Shown here: in pieces, positions 60,453 to 64,000 of the stretch
How positions within the stretch are numbered: position 1 is the stretch's first letter
How the letters are laid out: each line of letters opens with the position of its first letter
Origin: Rhodeus uyekii
Lineage: Eukaryota > Chordata > Actinopteri > Cypriniformes > Acheilognathidae
Assembly: GCA_037043235.1 (NCBI GenBank)
Contig: JAWRVZ010000039.1
Location: 1,753,001 to 1,817,000, forward strand
DNA length: 64,000 bases
Direction: 5' to 3'
The notes under the pieces: generated by a model
What the model saw: the letters and a program-made list of their open reading frames with translations, nothing else
Told to the model about the DNA's origin: nothing
The model's database searches: none
Translations under genes and position numbers: made by a program

Positions 60453-61418
60453 TGTAAAAAGGTTGGCTACCGTTAGCTCGACTCCCTTATTGAAGATAAT
60501 GCCAGTTGATAACAGACCCACTACAGAACGTCCGGTCAGAGACTTTACCAGAAATGTTCAGGTAATCGGGAATAACCCATTTATTGTCACCACAACTCAG
60601 TACAACTCAGTTGCTTGCTTTGCATGCATGTATGTGGTTTTTCTACAAATAAAGATATAAGAAATGTAAGTACAAATAACAATAACAACATTAGTCAAAA
60701 TAATTACCTTAATAACTGTAAGCCTAAATGGATATATTAAATACAATGATTAATACAGTAAAATAGGAAACAAATGTCACATATGTTAACGTACGCTATT
60801 GGAAATCACTAATGCTAAGCAGTTGAAATTCGACACCTTTCAACGTAGAAGATAGATGGTGCCGCTTTGTCTAGCGCATAAGTGCGCATGCGCGCTTAAA
60901 CTCTTAGAAATTAGTGAAGATATTAACAATGTAAATGATAAATGTAGATATTAACAAAGCATAGATAAATGTAGATATTAACAAAGCATAGATGACACTT
61001 TGAATATATAATCGGATTATAACAATGATATATATGAGTAATACAGTATGTAACTATACACACGGAACATTTCACGAGCTCGATCGTGGTCATCACTCGT
61101 GCATGTTAATAAATGCACTCTCCTACTTCAATGTTCATGAACTGAATAAAGAACATGTATTATCAGACTGATACTCACTTCAAAGGAACGCACACAACAT
61201 TTGCAAAGACAGATCGCTAGATTGCAACTTGCATCCGTCAGTTTTCCCAAGCAGACAGAATTCACTCGGTGGGCGGGAGCGCTAACCTGTGTGTCATTCA
61301 TAAAGCGCGCTGATTCGCCAGACGGATGCTGCGATACGTGGATGCTGCGAGTCAGTCTTGTATACAGAAGAGGAAACTTAGACACATGAGAACAGCGCTA
61401 ATCGTGGCCTTTTTTACA
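60453..61418 (-). repeat. 3' LTR of the BEL/Pao element (about 966 bp)
   Basis: In the element's own orientation the LTR starts TGTAAAAAAGGCC at 61418, directly after a purine-rich stretch (AAATCTGGGGCGGC) that would prime plus-strand synthesis. It ends CCTTTTTACA at 60453. The two ends are inverse repeats beginning TG and ending CA, as LTRs require. Bases 60448-60452 (ACAAG) would be the target duplication; the other flank is outside the window, so this cannot be confirmed here. Confidence 0.65.
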
Positions 61419-64000
61419 GCCGCCCCAGATTTCCAGAAGGAAATATGTACAATTTCAAAAAGGCCTGTAAACTGTACTATTCAAATAAGTTAATCTGGAA
61501 TGGTAGGCAATTGAATGAGGCGGGCAACTGGGCGTGTGTACAACCTCTCTCCCACCTTAATTTGGGCGGTTCTTACTCTGCTGTCTACTCCAGGAAATAC
61601 CTTTGACACCTGGCCCACCGGCCAGAGTGCTCTGGGTAGTTGTGGGTCGACGATCAGGACAATGGTGCCAACCTGGATGGCAGATTTCTCATCTTGCCAC
61701 TTCTGGCGGGTCTGAAGGCTGGGAAGGTAGAACCCGATAAAGCGCTTCCAGAACTGGTCGGCAAGGACTTGACTATGTCGCCATTTGCGTCGACTGATCA
61801 GTTCGGATTCTGGGTATATCACAGGAGGAAGTAATGAGTCCGGCCGCCCCATCAGAAGGGAGTTTGGTGTGATGGGGTCTAGATCGGAAATATTCGATGA
61901 GGTGTAGCCCAGTGGCTTGGAATTTAAGATCCCTTCGATCTCCACTAACACAGTGTACAGTACTTCAAATGTGACAGACTGGGCACCCAGTGTTGTCGTC
62001 AAGGCCTGTTTTAAGGAACGAATCTCTCTTTCCCAGCTGCCACCAAAATGTGGAGAATTAGGGGGATTGAAGTGGAATTGTATTTGCTGACTTGCCAGCT
62101 GCTTTTGCATTTCTGGAATGATAGCAGTGTATGCCTCTTTCAGTTCCCTCTCCCCTCCTTTGAAGTTGGTCCCTTGATCTGATAATAGCTCGAATGGCTT
62201 GCCTCGTCTAGAGATGAATCGTCGGAGAGACATGAGGAATGAATCAGAGTCAAGGCTATGAAGGATGTCAATATAAACTGCCCGGGTGGTCAGACATTTG
62301 AACAGGATGCCCCATTTTTTCTCATTTCTGCGGCCTACTTTAACTGTATATGGACCGAAACAATCCATTCCTGTTGAGTAGAAGGCGGGCTTGAATAAAC
62401 GCAACCTGGCTGGAGGGAGGTCTGCCATTTTTGGTACCTCTGGATTTTTTCGCCATTTCTGGCAATCCACACAAGCACTCTGACACCGTTTGATGGCCTC
62501 TCTGCCTCGGAGAATCCAATATTTACGCCGAAGCTCAGCAAAGACTCTTTCAGGGCCTGGATGGCGGAGTTTACAGTCATAGCTCTGTATGAGCAGTTTA
62601 GAAACCGGGTGTTTCGGGTCTAGGACAATGGGGTGCACTGTATCAGGATCTAAATAAGGGCTATAACGTAGGCGACCTCCTACTCTGATCAGTCGAGTCT
62701 CGTTGTCAAGTTCAGGGGCCAGTGTCTTTAACCGACTATTTCTGGGAAGTGCGTTACCGGCTTTTAACTGTTCCAGTTCAGATGGGAAGCACTCCTCTTG
62801 AGCTTGTTGTAAAACACTGATTTCAGCCGTTCTGTAGTCCTCAGCCGTTGGACTATTACCTGCTGTCCCATGACAGGCCCTGGACTCCAGTAGCTCTTTG
62901 AAAGTCTTATATAGGCTGATGTCAGGGAATGACGAGCTATCAGTGAAGCAGGTGAAGAGACAAGGAACTGTTTTACGTAACTCATCTTCATTTGCTGCCA
63001 CAGGATGTGGGGTTTCTGGCCACAGATCTGGAGGATTTTTGAGAAAGGATGGCCCTTGATACCAATGACTGTCAGGCCCCAGCTTACATAGGCTTTTCCC
63101 CCGTGTTATATCGTCTGCCGGGTTATGATTTGATGGTACATAACGCCACGTGTGTTGGTCAGTAAGGTCCTGGATCTCAGCGACTCTGGTTCCAACAAAC
63201 ACTTTAAATCGGCAAGAGTCTGAATGCAGCCAAGTGAGGACTGTGGTGGAGTCAGTCCATAGAGTGATTTTGTGTATTGAAAGGTTCAGTTCTTTTCTGA
63301 CGACTACAGCGAGCTGTGCCCCAGTCAGTGCAGCACAGAGTTCCAGGCGAGGGATCGATTGCTGTTTTTTGGGTGCCACTCGTGATCTGGCTGTGAGGAA
63401 GGCAACCTCTACCTCCCCATGTTGATCCTCTGTGCGGAGGTAAGCAACAGAACCATAAGCACGTTCAGAAGCATCACAAAAAATGTGTATCTGTCTCTGA
63501 TTCATGTCTGAGTCTCTGATTGGGCTGGTGTAGCACCTTGGAAGGACAATGTGTTGTAGAGCAGGCAGCTCCTCTACCCACTCTGTCCAGTTCTTTACAA
63601 GATCTACAGGTAAGTGTGGGTCGTCCCAGTCTCTCTTCTTATCCCAAAGGTGCTGCACTATGAGCTTGGCTCTGGTAGTGAAGGGAATAAGATAGCCCAG
63701 GGGGTCATACTGGCTCGCCACAATTTTGTAAATGTTACGCATTGTAGTTTCAGTGTTTGTTATGGGACGATACTTATAGGAAAGTGTGTCAGTTTGATGA
63801 TTCCAGAGGAGCCCCAGTGTAGATTCTTGGGTGTTGCTCTTCCCTTGTGAGATCCAAAGTTCAGTACCATCTGATCTGGCCTCAGGAGGTAAATGGCCTA
63901 TTATTGAGAGCTGGTTGCTGGACCACTGCCTCAGATCAAACCCTCCTTCTGCCAATAAGTTCCTGAGTTTGTCAACAAGACTTTTTGCTTCTTCCACTGA
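61419..64000 (-). mobile_element. BEL/Pao retrotransposon internal region, partial
   Basis: The internal part next to the 3' LTR. It includes the uninterrupted C-terminal pol frame and the purine tract, and continues past the right edge. It lies antisense to pdzd3, probably in an intron. Confidence 0.9.
61490..64000 (-). CDS. BEL/Pao pol polyprotein, C-terminal 835+ residues, uninterrupted
   Basis: Open for at least 835 codons with no stop, and cut by the window edge; the GTG at 63997 is not a real start. In order: the region after the reverse transcriptase (ASQYDPLGYLIPFTTRAKL), the Pao-family A17 and RNase H region (HIFCDASERAYGSVAYL, TLWTDSTTVLTWL, RYVPSNHNPADDITRG), an integrase zinc-binding region (CDCKLRHPG-like start and CVDCQKWR), the integrase core with aspartates and glutamate in GMDCFGPYTVK, LLSDQGTNFKGGE and HFGGSWEREIR, and the DUF5641-like tail (GTIVLIVDPQLPRALWPVG). 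The intact frame and the LTR suggest a young insertion. Gag, protease and reverse transcriptase would lie beyond the edge. Confidence 0.93.
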   Translation of the reverse strand, partial: SVEEAKSLVDKLRNLLAEGGFDLRQWSSNQLSIIGHLPPEARSDGTELWISQGKSNTQESTLGLLWNHQTDTLSYKYRPITNTETTMRNIYKIVASQYDPLGYLIPFTTRAKLIVQHLWDKKRDWDDPHLPVDLVKNWTEWVEELPALQHIVLPRCYTSPIRDSDMNQRQIHIFCDASERAYGSVAYLRTEDQHGEVEVAFLTARSRVAPKKQQSIPRLELCAALTGAQLAVVVRKELNLSIHKITLWTDSTTVLTWLHSDSCRFKVFVGTRVAEIQDLTDQHTWRYVPSNHNPADDITRGKSLCKLGPDSHWYQGPSFLKNPPDLWPETPHPVAANEDELRKTVPCLFTCFTDSSSFPDISLYKTFKELLESRACHGTAGNSPTAEDYRTAEISVLQQAQEECFPSELEQLKAGNALPRNSRLKTLAPELDNETRLIRVGGRLRYSPYLDPDTVHPIVLDPKHPVSKLLIQSYDCKLRHPGPERVFAELRRKYWILRGREAIKRCQSACVDCQKWRKNPEVPKMADLPPARLRLFKPAFYSTGMDCFGPYTVKVGRRNEKKWGILFKCLTTRAVYIDILHSLDSDSFLMSLRRFISRRGKPFELLSDQGTNFKGGERELKEAYTAIIPEMQKQLASQQIQFHFNPPNSPHFGGSWEREIRSLKQALTTTLGAQSVTFEVLYTVLVEIEGILNSKPLGYTSSNISDLDPITPNSLLMGRPDSLLPPVIYPESELISRRKWRHSQVLADQFWKRFIGFYLPSLQTRQKWQDEKSAIQVGTIVLIVDPQLPRALWPVGQVSKVFPGVDSRVRTAQIKVGERLYTRPVARLIQLPTIPD

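Noticed and set aside
61515..63850. Plus-strand frames over the BEL/Pao region
   Set aside because: Antisense shadows of the uninterrupted pol frame.

Overview
This window is nuclear DNA from a teleost fish, most probably a cyprinid. Genes are split by GT-AG introns, intergenic DNA is AT-rich, and many interspersed repeats have a cyprinid look: tRNA-derived SINEs, hAT, Tc1 and pogo-like DNA elements, BEL/Pao and DIRS-like retroelements, and copies of a short element ending in AACTTTTGAATGGTAGTGT. The order hmbs - abcg4 - nlrx1 - pdzd3, all on the + strand, matches the human 11q23.3 block HMBS/ABCG4/NLRX1/PDZD3. That conserved order supports each call independently of the protein matches.
Layout. 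(1) 1.1-3.6 kb: a 679-residue secreted or membrane-anchored leucine-rich-repeat protein with a single coding exon. (2) 4.2-5.8 kb: a complete but dead Tc1-type transposon; 6.0-6.3 kb: a hAT/GTF2IRD2-like remnant. (3) 7.2-22.4 kb: a minus-strand tandem array of C2H2 zinc-finger genes. Three have intact exon chains that I could join in phase (A 582 aa, B 646 aa, D 683 aa). One is a decayed copy (C). All share a small N-terminal helical module spread over separate exons. A SWIM/YqaJ-type transposon remnant sits in an intron of B. (4) 22.8-28.1 kb: hmbs, a complete 14-exon haem-synthesis gene starting 334 bp from the divergent start of zinc-finger gene D. (5) 28.1-35.2 kb: mostly repeats, including SINEs and a degenerate BEL/Pao fragment. 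(6) 35.3-44.5 kb: abcg4, 14 coding exons, 643 aa. (7) 45.8-54.9 kb: nlrx1, 1009 aa, with a basic N-terminus that looks like a mitochondrial presequence. (8) 56.0-60.0 kb: the first exons of a pdzd3/nherf4 gene, with DIRS-like debris in its first intron. (9) 60.45-64 kb: a young-looking BEL/Pao retrotransposon in antisense orientation, with its 3' LTR and an open pol C-terminus, running off the window.
The four syntenic genes do not form a pathway: hmbs makes hydroxymethylbilane, abcg4 exports sterols, nlrx1 is a mitochondrial NLR, and pdzd3 is a PDZ scaffold. The most unusual material is the zinc-finger array with its repeated N-terminal module, the short intergenic region between gene D and hmbs, and several transposon insertions (some nested) dated by intact target-site duplications. 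I see no CRISPR, operon or bacterial-type system, and none is expected here. Exon coordinates come from reading splice signals and reading-frame phase by eye, without transcript data.
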